From: Actinoplanes aureus
GTDB taxonomy: Bacteria; Actinomycetota; Actinomycetes; Mycobacteriales; Micromonosporaceae
DNA: 64,000 bases
Assembly (NCBI RefSeq): GCF_015704865.1
Contig: NZ_JADQTO010000010.1
Location: 62,001 to 126,000 of the forward strand
Direction: 5' to 3'
Shown in pieces: positions 25,281-31,979 of this stretch. Under the pieces are notes generated by a model, which had not been told where the DNA came from, made no database searches, and was given only the letters and a program-made list of their open reading frames with translations. The first letter of the stretch is position 1; each line of letters opens with the position of its first letter. The position numbers and the translations under genes were made by a program.

Positions 25281-26321
25281 GTGGACGACCTGCCCGAGGT
25301 GCGCTTCGCCCGTACCGGCGACGGTGTGACGCTGGGCTATCAGGTCTTCGGGCGCGGTCCGGTGCTGGTCTGGATGCCGTCGCTGAGCAACATCGTCGCG
25401 CAGTGGCGGATCCCGGTCGTACGCGCGGCCTACCTCGGACTGTCGCGGCACCTGACCGTGGTGCTCTACGACGGCCGGGGCACCGGCAGCTCGGATCGCA
25501 GGATCGACCTGACCGACCTCGGCGTCGACGCCCACCTGCGCGACCTCCAGGCCGTGCTGGACGACGCCGGCATCGAGCGGGCCTCGCTGCTCGGCTACTA
25601 CCACTCGGTCGCGACCGCCATCGCCTTCGCGGCGCGCGAGCCCGGCCGGGTGGAGCGGATGGTGCTGTTCGGCGGGGCGCCGCGGCTGCGCGAGGCCATG
25701 CGCCCGGCGCAGACCCAGGCCCTGCTCTCCCTGGTCGACCAGGACTGGGGGCTGTTCGCCGACGCGGCCGCGACCGCCTGGCTGGGCTGGGACTCGGCGC
25801 CGTCGGGGCGCTGGACCGCGGAGGCGTTCCGTACGGCGACCACCGCGCCGGTGGCCAAGGCGTGGTTCGAGGCGGCACAACACATCGACGTCACCGCGGA
25901 ACTGGGTCGGGTGCGTGCGCCCACCCTGGTCCTGCATCGCCAGGGTGAGCAGCAGATCCCGGTCGAGGTCGCCCGGCGCCTGACCGGCGGGTTGCCGGAC
26001 GCGCGGCTGGTGGAACGGCCGGGTTCGACCCCGACGCTGTTCCTGGAGGACCCGGCCGCGGATGTCCGGCTGGTCACCGAATTCGTGACGACCGGTCGGG
26101 TGAGCCGCCCAGCGGCCGGTACCGCGGCGCAGATGCTGACACCCCGGGAAGGCGAAGTTCTGCGACTGCTCGCAGCCGGCGACTCCAACAGCGAGATCGC
26201 CCGCCGGCTGGGCATCGCGGTGCACACCGTGGAGCGCCATCTGGCGAATCTCTACCGCAAGATCGGCGCGCGCGGCCGGACCGACGCCGTCGCGTACGCG
26301 CTGCGGCACACCCCGGACTGA
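25281..26321 (+). CDS. Alpha/beta-hydrolase-fold/LuxR fusion regulator with lost nucleophile
   Basis: A 346-residue two-domain protein. Residues 1 to about 265 have the alpha/beta-hydrolase fold seen in front of cyclase and LuxR domains (YQVFGRGPVLVWMP, LYDGRGTGSSD). Residues about 282-346 are a LuxR helix-turn-helix (LTPREGEVLRLLAAGDSNSE). The expected nucleophile elbow Gly-x-Ser-x-Gly reads GYYHS at 105-109, so the Ser is Tyr, and the usual C-terminal Gly-His is replaced (RPGSTPTLFLED). It is therefore probably a ligand-sensing transcription factor, not an enzyme. The start may also be the GTG one codon earlier (25278). Target genes are unknown; the adjacent F420-type gene is a candidate. 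Confidence 0.85.
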   Translation: MDDLPEVRFARTGDGVTLGYQVFGRGPVLVWMPSLSNIVAQWRIPVVRAAYLGLSRHLTVVLYDGRGTGSSDRRIDLTDLGVDAHLRDLQAVLDDAGIERASLLGYYHSVATAIAFAAREPGRVERMVLFGGAPRLREAMRPAQTQALLSLVDQDWGLFADAAATAWLGWDSAPSGRWTAEAFRTATTAPVAKAWFEAAQHIDVTAELGRVRAPTLVLHRQGEQQIPVEVARRLTGGLPDARLVERPGSTPTLFLEDPAADVRLVTEFVTTGRVSRPAAGTAAQMLTPREGEVLRLLAAGDSNSEIARRLGIAVHTVERHLANLYRKIGARGRTDAVAYALRHTPD

Positions 26322-26392
26322 CGGAATTCCGCCATCGGGCCTGCCGGATCACCGTGACGCGGACACCACGGTCGGCAGTGGAGGATCGAGGT

Positions 26393-26803
26393 ATGACCTC
26401 CTCCGCATCGGCCGTACCGAAGAACACGTCCTGGCGTCTCGCCCGCGCCACCGCACCGGCCGTCCGGGTGCTGGCCGGGCGGCGCTGGTTCCCGATCTGG
26501 GCGGTGGTGCACCATCGCGGGCGCGTCACCGGCCGGAGCCTGACCGTGCCCGTGGCGGTCATCGCCACACCGGACAGCTTCATCATCAACCTGCCGTGGG
26601 GCGCCGGCACGAACTGGGCCCGCAACGTGCTGGCAGCGGGCGAGTGCACCATCCGCTGGAAGGGCCGCGACCACCGGGTGAACGATCCCCGCATCATCGA
26701 CGAGGCTGCGGCTCGCCCGTACTACTCCCGTTTCACCTGGACAATGGCGCGCAAGCTGTTCCCCGCGGACGCCTGGCTCCTGCTGCACCGCGACGGCTCC
26801 TGA
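26393..26803 (+). CDS. Deazaflavin (F420)-dependent nitroreductase-family protein
   Basis: A 136-residue protein of the split-barrel DDN/DUF385 family, which binds the deazaflavin F420 or acts as a quinone-type reductase. Typical wording is VVHHRGRVTGRSLTVPVAV and GAGTNWARNVLAAGECTI, the latter forming the cofactor pocket. GGAGGATCGAGGT precedes the ATG. It follows the hydrolase-LuxR gene by 71 bases in the same direction and could be controlled by it. The end is 9 bases from the convergent TetR gene. Confidence 0.85.
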   Translation: MTSSASAVPKNTSWRLARATAPAVRVLAGRRWFPIWAVVHHRGRVTGRSLTVPVAVIATPDSFIINLPWGAGTNWARNVLAAGECTIRWKGRDHRVNDPRIIDEAAARPYYSRFTWTMARKLFPADAWLLLHRDGS

Positions 26804-26812
26804 CCCGGATCC

Positions 26813-27508
26813 CTACGGTTCGGCGGCGATGCGGTCCAGCCAGCGGTCGAGCAGAGCCGCTTCGGCGTCCTCGAGCGCGGTGGTGCCGGAGAGGGCGAGC
26901 TGCGACCGCAGTTGCCGGGCCGCGGCGCGTACCGGGTCGGCCTGGCCGCGCGGGGACGGTTCGGTCAGGACGGCGGCGAAGACCGCGTCCCGGGCCTCGT
27001 GGGACAGCCGTGGATCGCTGAAGAGCCTCGGCCGGGCGATCTGGCTCAGGGCCACGCCCACGTTCGCCGCCAGGATCAGCCGGGCCGCGTTCGCCGGGTC
27101 GGTGGTGAGGGCGCCCACCGCGGCACAGCGCACCAGGGTGGCTTCGAGCAGATCGAGCACGCGCCGGTAGGTGGCGGCGCCGGACTCCGGCCGTGGAGTG
27201 AACATCAGCTGGTAGAGCGCCGGGTGGTCGCGGGCGAACGCCATGTGGTCGTCCCACCCGGCGGTCAGGTCGGCGATCGGGTCACCGGTCTTCTCGAGCG
27301 CTGCCTTCTGTGCGGCGTAGCGCTCCATGCCGGCGTCGGCGACCGCGTCGAGCAGCCCCTGCTTGTCGCCGAAGATCCGATACAGCACGGGCTGGGTGAC
27401 GCCGACGGCCTCGCAGACCGCGCGGGTGGAGATGTCGTAGTCGGTGGAAGCGGCCAGCAGCCTCTCGGCCGCGTCGAGCATCGCCGCACGCACGGTGTCT
27501 GTCGTCAC
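26813..27508 (-). CDS. TetR-family transcriptional repressor
   Basis: A 231-residue regulator. The N-terminal helix-turn-helix (about residues 8-55) reads ISTRAVCEAVGVTQPVLYRIFGDKQGLLDAV; the rest is an all-helical ligand-binding domain (TetR_C-like, with HPALYQLMF). The GTG at 27508 is selected because TATCAT stands seven bases upstream as a -10 for a leaderless mRNA; a longer frame begins 24 codons earlier. It is divergent from a short-chain dehydrogenase, with inverted repeats in the gap, so it most likely represses that gene and itself. Inducer unknown. Confidence 0.92.
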   Translation of the reverse strand: MTTDTVRAAMLDAAERLLAASTDYDISTRAVCEAVGVTQPVLYRIFGDKQGLLDAVADAGMERYAAQKAALEKTGDPIADLTAGWDDHMAFARDHPALYQLMFTPRPESGAATYRRVLDLLEATLVRCAAVGALTTDPANAARLILAANVGVALSQIARPRLFSDPRLSHEARDAVFAAVLTEPSPRGQADPVRAAARQLRSQLALSGTTALEDAEAALLDRWLDRIAAEP

Positions 27509-27515
27509 AGAATCG

Positions 27516-27580
27516 ATGATACGCCAACGCGATAGTAGTGATACGGTGATGTTATCGCCGATACGCGAAGCACGTATCAC
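27516..27580. promoter_or_regulatory. Divergent promoter with TetR operators
   Basis: The gap between the TetR gene and the dehydrogenase gene holds a minus-strand -10 TATCAT (27516-27521), an inverted repeat CGGTGAT, GTT, ATCGCCG (27544-27560, one mismatch), and a wider pair GTGATACG (27538-27545) with CGTATCAC (27573-27580). These are the probable binding sites for the adjacent TetR protein. Confidence 0.65.
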
Positions 27581-27600
27581 CGATATCAGGAGATGGATCC

Positions 27601-28335
27601 ATGACCGAGCAGCGTGTAGCAGTCGTCACCGGAGCTTCCCGGGGCATCGGGCGTGCCATCGCCACCACCCTCGCGGCTTCCGGGCTCGACGTCGTGGTGG
27701 GTTACGCCGGGTCGCGGACCGCGGCCGACGAGGTCGCCGCGGAGATCATCCGATCGGGCGGGCGGGCCGTCATCGCTCAGGCCGACGTGGCCGACGAGAA
27801 GGCCGTGGCCGCGATGTTCGACCTCGCCGAGTCCACCTTCGGCGGCGTCGACGTGGTGGTGAACAGTGCCGGGCGGATGTCGCTCGCCCCGCTCGCCGAG
27901 CTGGATCTCGCCGAGCTCGACGAGCTGCACCGTACGAACATCCGGGGCACGTTCGTGGTGGCGCGGGAGGCAGCGCGGCGGCTGCGTGACGGTGGGGCGA
28001 TCGTGACCCTGTCCTCGTCGGTGCTGGGGCTGCGGCTGCCCACCTACAGCGCCTACGCCGCCAGCAAGGGCGCGGTGGAGGCGATCACCCTCATCCTGGC
28101 GCGGGAGCTGCGGGGACGCGACATCACGGTGAACACCGTGGCACCCGGGCCGACCGCGACCGAGCTGTTCCTGGACGGCAAGGACGAGCAGACCGTCGAC
28201 CGGATGGCCAAGCAGCCGCCGCTGGAGCGCCTGGGCACCCCGGCCGACATCGCCCGGGTGGTCGCGTTCCTGGCCGGGCCCGAGGGCCGCTGGGTCAACG
28301 GCCAGCTGCTGCGGGCCAACGGGGGCATCGTCTGA
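27601..28335 (+). CDS. Short-chain dehydrogenase/reductase (FabG-like)
   Basis: A 244-residue classical SDR. Cofactor motif TGASRGIG at residues 10-17, NSAG motif (VVNSAGRMS), active-site SSSVLG and YAASKGAVE (Tyr-x-x-x-Lys), and the C-terminal GPEGRWVNGQLLRANGG typical of 3-oxoacyl-ACP-reductase-like members. An AGGAG sequence precedes the ATG. Regulation by the divergent TetR protein is expected, so the substrate or its precursor is probably a xenobiotic or secondary metabolite; it is unlikely to be the fatty-acid-synthesis FabG. Confidence 0.93.
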   Translation: MTEQRVAVVTGASRGIGRAIATTLAASGLDVVVGYAGSRTAADEVAAEIIRSGGRAVIAQADVADEKAVAAMFDLAESTFGGVDVVVNSAGRMSLAPLAELDLAELDELHRTNIRGTFVVAREAARRLRDGGAIVTLSSSVLGLRLPTYSAYAASKGAVEAITLILARELRGRDITVNTVAPGPTATELFLDGKDEQTVDRMAKQPPLERLGTPADIARVVAFLAGPEGRWVNGQLLRANGGIV

Positions 28336-28347
28336 CCGGGCTCGGGC

Positions 28348-28791
28348 TCACCCCGCATGGCGAGTGCGGCGCAGCGCCACACCGGTCGCCAGCAGTACCG
28401 CCAGCGCCTCGCCGCCGGCCAGGATGATCGCGAACGTCTCGGCCGGCCCGGCGACCGCCGAGAAACCGAGGGTGACGGCGATGACCGCGACGGCGACGGC
28501 GAGACCGACCAGCCGGAGTCCCGCCAGCCCGGTCGCCGCCTGAGCCAGCCGGTCACCCCGGGCGCCCCGGAAGAGGGCGGTCGCCGCGACGGCCAGGATG
28601 GCCGCGCTCACCGCGGCGGAGACCCCGAGCAGGGTGAAGGCCGCGGCGTCCGCCGCGGCGATCGACCCGTCCCGGTACGCCCGCCAGACGATCGAGCAGA
28701 TCACGATGAAAGCCGCGTCGGCCAGGATCAGGAGAATCGTCAGCGAGCCGAGGACCCGGTTGCTCGCGCCGCTGGAGCGGGTGGCCGTCAT
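28348..28791 (-). CDS. Four-helix membrane protein of unknown function
   Basis: A 147-residue protein with four predicted helices (about residues 13-36, 48-70, 86-108 and 114-137). No family recognised. It is the last gene of a four-gene minus-strand set whose other members look related to type VII secretion (YbaB-like, EspC-like and WXG-like); the gap to the preceding stop is only 6 bases. It may be a membrane accessory of that set. Confidence 0.7.
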   Translation of the reverse strand: MTATRSSGASNRVLGSLTILLILADAAFIVICSIVWRAYRDGSIAAADAAAFTLLGVSAAVSAAILAVAATALFRGARGDRLAQAATGLAGLRLVGLAVAVAVIAVTLGFSAVAGPAETFAIILAGGEALAVLLATGVALRRTRHAG

Positions 28792-28797
28792 CCGAGG

Positions 28798-29526
28798 TCA
28801 GCCCCGCACCGCCGGCGGCCAGTGGCCCCCGTGGAACCCGGTGTCGTCGAACTTCTGGCGCAGCGTGCTGTTAGCCGTCGAGCACAACGCCTTCAGGACC
28901 TCCGCGGCACCGATCATGGAGACGCACGCGGTGGCGGCGGCTCCGCACGCGATGAACGGCGCGGCCGGCATCCCGATGATCGTCGCGGTGGAGGACAGAG
29001 CGCCCAGGATGCCGACGGCCAGCGCGGTCGCCGCACCCACCAGTCCGGCCCAGAAGGCGACGATGCCCGCCGCCACCGTCATCAGCGCGGTGGAGACGCC
29101 GTCGGTGATCGTGGACTTGATCTTGTCCAGGGCGGCCTTCTGGAGAGGAAGCATCTGCCGGTACGCGTCCGCCGCGTCCCCGTCCCAGTTGTCGTCCACC
29201 AGAAGCAGCCCCGCCTCGGCGGTCTGCACCTGACCACTGACCGGCACACCGACGCGGTCGCTCCAGGCGTTGGCGGTCGTGTAGAGCCGGTACGGCGAGC
29301 CCATGTTGGACAGGATCGTGGTGAGGTTGTCCCAGATGCGCCGCATGAGCGCGCAGAAGTCCGGCCAGCCGGCGGCCACCCGGTTCCGCAACGGCGGCGG
29401 GACGAACCGCATCCCGCTGTCGACGGCCAGCCGCAACTCGACGGTCTTGGCGTCGATGCGGTCCAGCGTCGATCGGATCCGCGCGAGCAGCGCGGCCTCG
29501 GTGCCGGAACTGATCGTGCTAGTCAC
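28798..29526 (-). CDS. WXG100-like/type VII-associated protein with central hydrophobic region
   Basis: A 242-residue protein. The N-terminal half is helical, with a Trp-x-Gly motif (DDNWDGDAADAYRQML, about residues 110-125) as in WXG100-type ESX substrates. The region about 145-205 is strongly hydrophobic (VAFWAGLVGAATALAVGILG). The end is hydrophilic. The GTG at 29524-29526 overlaps the upstream EspC-like gene by 8 bases, and a longer frame without such coupling is rejected. It resembles polymorphic-toxin-like proteins that carry a WXG-type export head, but no toxin domain is visible. Confidence 0.72.
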   Translation of the reverse strand: MTSTISSGTEAALLARIRSTLDRIDAKTVELRLAVDSGMRFVPPPLRNRVAAGWPDFCALMRRIWDNLTTILSNMGSPYRLYTTANAWSDRVGVPVSGQVQTAEAGLLLVDDNWDGDAADAYRQMLPLQKAALDKIKSTITDGVSTALMTVAAGIVAFWAGLVGAATALAVGILGALSSTATIIGMPAAPFIACGAAATACVSMIGAAEVLKALCSTANSTLRQKFDDTGFHGGHWPPAVRG

Positions 29527-29836
29527 GGACGTCCCACACTCCCTCGAACCGCCGCGCGGCTTTCTCGTCGTCCACCTCGTACGCATGGGTCACCCGGTCC
29601 AGGGTGACGCTCAGATCGCGATAGACCCCGGTCGCCTCGTCCAGCAGCCGGACCACCTTGTCCTGCAGCTCGGTGTACGTGTCCAGCAGCCCGCTCGGCA
29701 GGCTCGCCCAGGACAGGTCCTCCGCACCGAGGGTCAGGTTCCCCGCCTCGAAACCGGCCCGTCCGGTCACCTCGGCAACGCGATCCCACGACGCCGCATC
29801 AGTGCGCAACGCGTCGAGGGCGGCCTTGAGCGTCAT
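29519..29836 (-). CDS. EspC-like (DUF2580) small secretion-associated protein
   Basis: A 105-residue all-helical protein with the size and pattern of EspC/DUF2580 members, which are ESX-secreted or ESX-associated partners. The sequence has an amphipathic heptad pattern (LLDTYTELQDKVVRLLDEA) and a C-terminal YEVDDEKAARRFEGVW that resembles the YxxxD/E secretion signal of type VII substrates. It starts 4 bases after the YbaB-like gene and overlaps the next gene by 8 bases. No core ESX ATPase gene is in the window, so the secretion machine would be encoded elsewhere. Confidence 0.72.
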   Translation of the reverse strand: MTLKAALDALRTDAASWDRVAEVTGRAGFEAGNLTLGAEDLSWASLPSGLLDTYTELQDKVVRLLDEATGVYRDLSVTLDRVTHAYEVDDEKAARRFEGVWDVRD

Positions 29837-29840
29837 CCGG

Positions 29841-30569
29841 CTAGCCCTCCCCATCGATCCGCAGGCGGCGCGCCAGACCGACCGGATCTTGCACCGCGCG
29901 CTGCACCTCGCCCAGCGCGCTGTCCGCGATGAGCCGCTGCACACCATGCGCGGCGACCAGCTCGTACGCCGAATGAAAGGCCATCACGACCTGCCGCCCG
30001 ATGTCGGCCGCGGGCGCCTCCCGCAGCCAGGCCGGGTCGAGACGCACCGAGAGCACGTCACCGCCGCCGCTCAGCGACACCCCGGCGTAACCGTCGGCGC
30101 TGCGCCCGGTGTGGGTGGCGTCGAGCGTGGTCCGGAGCCCTTCGGAGACCTCGTCGATGCCGCGCTCGACCGCCTCGAACAACTCCAGCAGTCCGGTCAG
30201 CGCGGCGTTGAGGTCGTCACCCGGCTCCGGCAGCCGCTGCTGGGACTCGGCGGGATCCGGCGTCGCGGCGGGAACGCCGTCGGCGTCACTGCCGAACACC
30301 GTGCCCCACGCGGCCAGCCGCCGCATCGAGGCATCGCGCACGGCTTCGGCGACCGCCTCGGCCAGTCGGTCCGCATCGACTCGACGACGCCAGTCGGCTG
30401 CCACCGCGACCCGGGTCACCCGGCCGTCGGCATCGAGCGTGGCGGTCACCGAGCCGCTCGCGTCGGTCCCCGGCTCGGCCGGGGCCTGAGCCGCCGCGCG
30501 TGCGGTGCGCAACAGCGCCTCGCTGTCGTCGCCGAGGCGCCGCAACGCCTCCCAACGCTCATCCCGCAT
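29841..30569 (-). CDS. Two-domain YbaB/EbfC-like protein
   Basis: A 242-residue cytoplasmic protein with two related segments. The first (about residues 38-88; ASGSVTATLDADGRVTRVAV) and the second (about 165-215; GYAGVSLSGGGDVLSVRLDP) both have the beta-hairpin then long-helix layout of YbaB/EbfC nucleoid-associated proteins. In actinobacteria such proteins are often encoded with WXG100/EspC-like genes, as here. It heads the four-gene set. DNA binding is possible; a chaperone role for the secreted partners is an alternative. Confidence 0.72.
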   Translation of the reverse strand: MRDERWEALRRLGDDSEALLRTARAAAQAPAEPGTDASGSVTATLDADGRVTRVAVAADWRRRVDADRLAEAVAEAVRDASMRRLAAWGTVFGSDADGVPAATPDPAESQQRLPEPGDDLNAALTGLLELFEAVERGIDEVSEGLRTTLDATHTGRSADGYAGVSLSGGGDVLSVRLDPAWLREAPAADIGRQVVMAFHSAYELVAAHGVQRLIADSALGEVQRAVQDPVGLARRLRIDGEG

Positions 30570-30615
30570 CGGTCATCCCCGCATGACGTGCCGCCCGGAC
30601 ATTCATCGGACTCTC

Positions 30616-31881
30616 TCAATGATTCGAATCCGGTGCAAGGCGGCTGTGCCGGGTCAGACGCAGGACGGCCGCGACCGCCACGCCGAGCGCCACGGTCAGC
30701 AGACCGGACAGCAGCAGGGTGACGCGACCGCCGACGGCGGTGACGATCGGGCCGCCGACCAGCGTGCCGAGCGCGGTCGACGGGGTGGTCAACGCGGTAC
30801 GGGCGGCCAGCACCCCGCTCAGCGCCCGCGGCGGGGCGCTGCTCTGGAACAGCGCGGTGGAGATGGCGGTGAACGGTCCGTAGATCAGCCCACCGAACGC
30901 GAGTCCGAGCATGCCGGGCCAGATCGCGTCGGTCAGACCGACCGGCAGCAGCGCGGCACCCCAGCCGATGATGATGACGACCACGACCTGCCACGGCGGC
31001 CGGCGCCGCAGCAGCGAAGCGCCGAGGGCGCCGATGGTCGCGCCGACGCCGAAGACGGTCCAGTACAGGCCGAGCAGACCGGGCGAGCCGTGCAGCCCGT
31101 GTGCGACGTGGATCGGCAGGGCCACCTCGACCGGGCCGTACAGGAAGAAGAACACGCAGGTGACGGCGAGCAGCCCGAGCAGGCGGGGCCGGTCGGCGAT
31201 GGTGCGCCAGGCCCCGGCCGTGGACTCGGACGGCTGCACCGCGGCGCCGCCGTCCGGCCGGGCGGCGACCGACGCGGCGGCGACGGCCAGCACCGCGAAG
31301 CTCACCGCGTCCAGACCGATCACCCAGCCCGGACCGGTCACCGCGGTCAGCGCGCCGGCCAGCGCCGGGCCGATGACGAACGAGCCCTGGGCGAACGTGG
31401 ACAGCAACGAGTTGCCGGTGACCCGGTCCTCCTCGTCCGGCAGCAGCTCCGCGATCAGCGTGTAGGCCCCGGCACTCCCCCACGCGTGCAGCACCGAGGA
31501 GACCGCCAGCAGTAGCACGTACACCATCGGGTTGAGCGTGCCGGTGATCGCCAGGATCGCGACCGCGCCCAGCGCGACCGACCGCAGGGCCGCGTCGGCG
31601 GCCATCAGCTGCGATGCGCGCAACGTGCGCATCGGCCGCGCCAGCAGGATCACCCCCAGCGGAGCCGGGAGCGCGTACGCCGCCACGGCCAGCCCGGTCC
31701 AGATGCCGGCCTGCCCGGGTGGCGCGATCTGCACGGCGAGCCACGCCACGGCGACCATGCTCATGCCGTCACCGAGGGCGGAGACCAGGGTGGCGGGCAG
31801 GACCCGGCGCAGCACCGGGTTGCGCAGCAGCCGGGCGATCGACGAGGACCAGGATCGGGCGTCGGAGCGGAGTTCGTTCAT
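30616..31881 (-). CDS. MFS exporter
   Basis: A 421-residue transporter with twelve predicted helices, of the MFS group close to macrolide-efflux-like exporters. Features include LVSALGDGMSMVAVAWLA in helix 1, RPMRTLRASQLMAAD at the loop after helix 2, and SVLHAWGSAGAYTLIAELLPDEE. The ATG at 31881 sits before a charged N-terminus; frames upstream are weaker. It is divergent from the large LuxR/ATPase regulator with 98 bases between starts, so control of the exporter by that regulator is plausible. Confidence 0.88.
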   Translation of the reverse strand: MNELRSDARSWSSSIARLLRNPVLRRVLPATLVSALGDGMSMVAVAWLAVQIAPPGQAGIWTGLAVAAYALPAPLGVILLARPMRTLRASQLMAADAALRSVALGAVAILAITGTLNPMVYVLLLAVSSVLHAWGSAGAYTLIAELLPDEEDRVTGNSLLSTFAQGSFVIGPALAGALTAVTGPGWVIGLDAVSFAVLAVAAASVAARPDGGAAVQPSESTAGAWRTIADRPRLLGLLAVTCVFFFLYGPVEVALPIHVAHGLHGSPGLLGLYWTVFGVGATIGALGASLLRRRPPWQVVVVIIIGWGAALLPVGLTDAIWPGMLGLAFGGLIYGPFTAISTALFQSSAPPRALSGVLAARTALTTPSTALGTLVGGPIVTAVGGRVTLLLSGLLTVALGVAVAAVLRLTRHSRLAPDSNH

Positions 31882-31979
31882 GGGATCAGCCTCGCCGGGC
31901 GATGCCCGCCTGGCATCCGTGCCGAGCACGGAAAGGAGCACGGATCAAAGGCGAGACAGGGTACGGAAGAATCGGCGCC

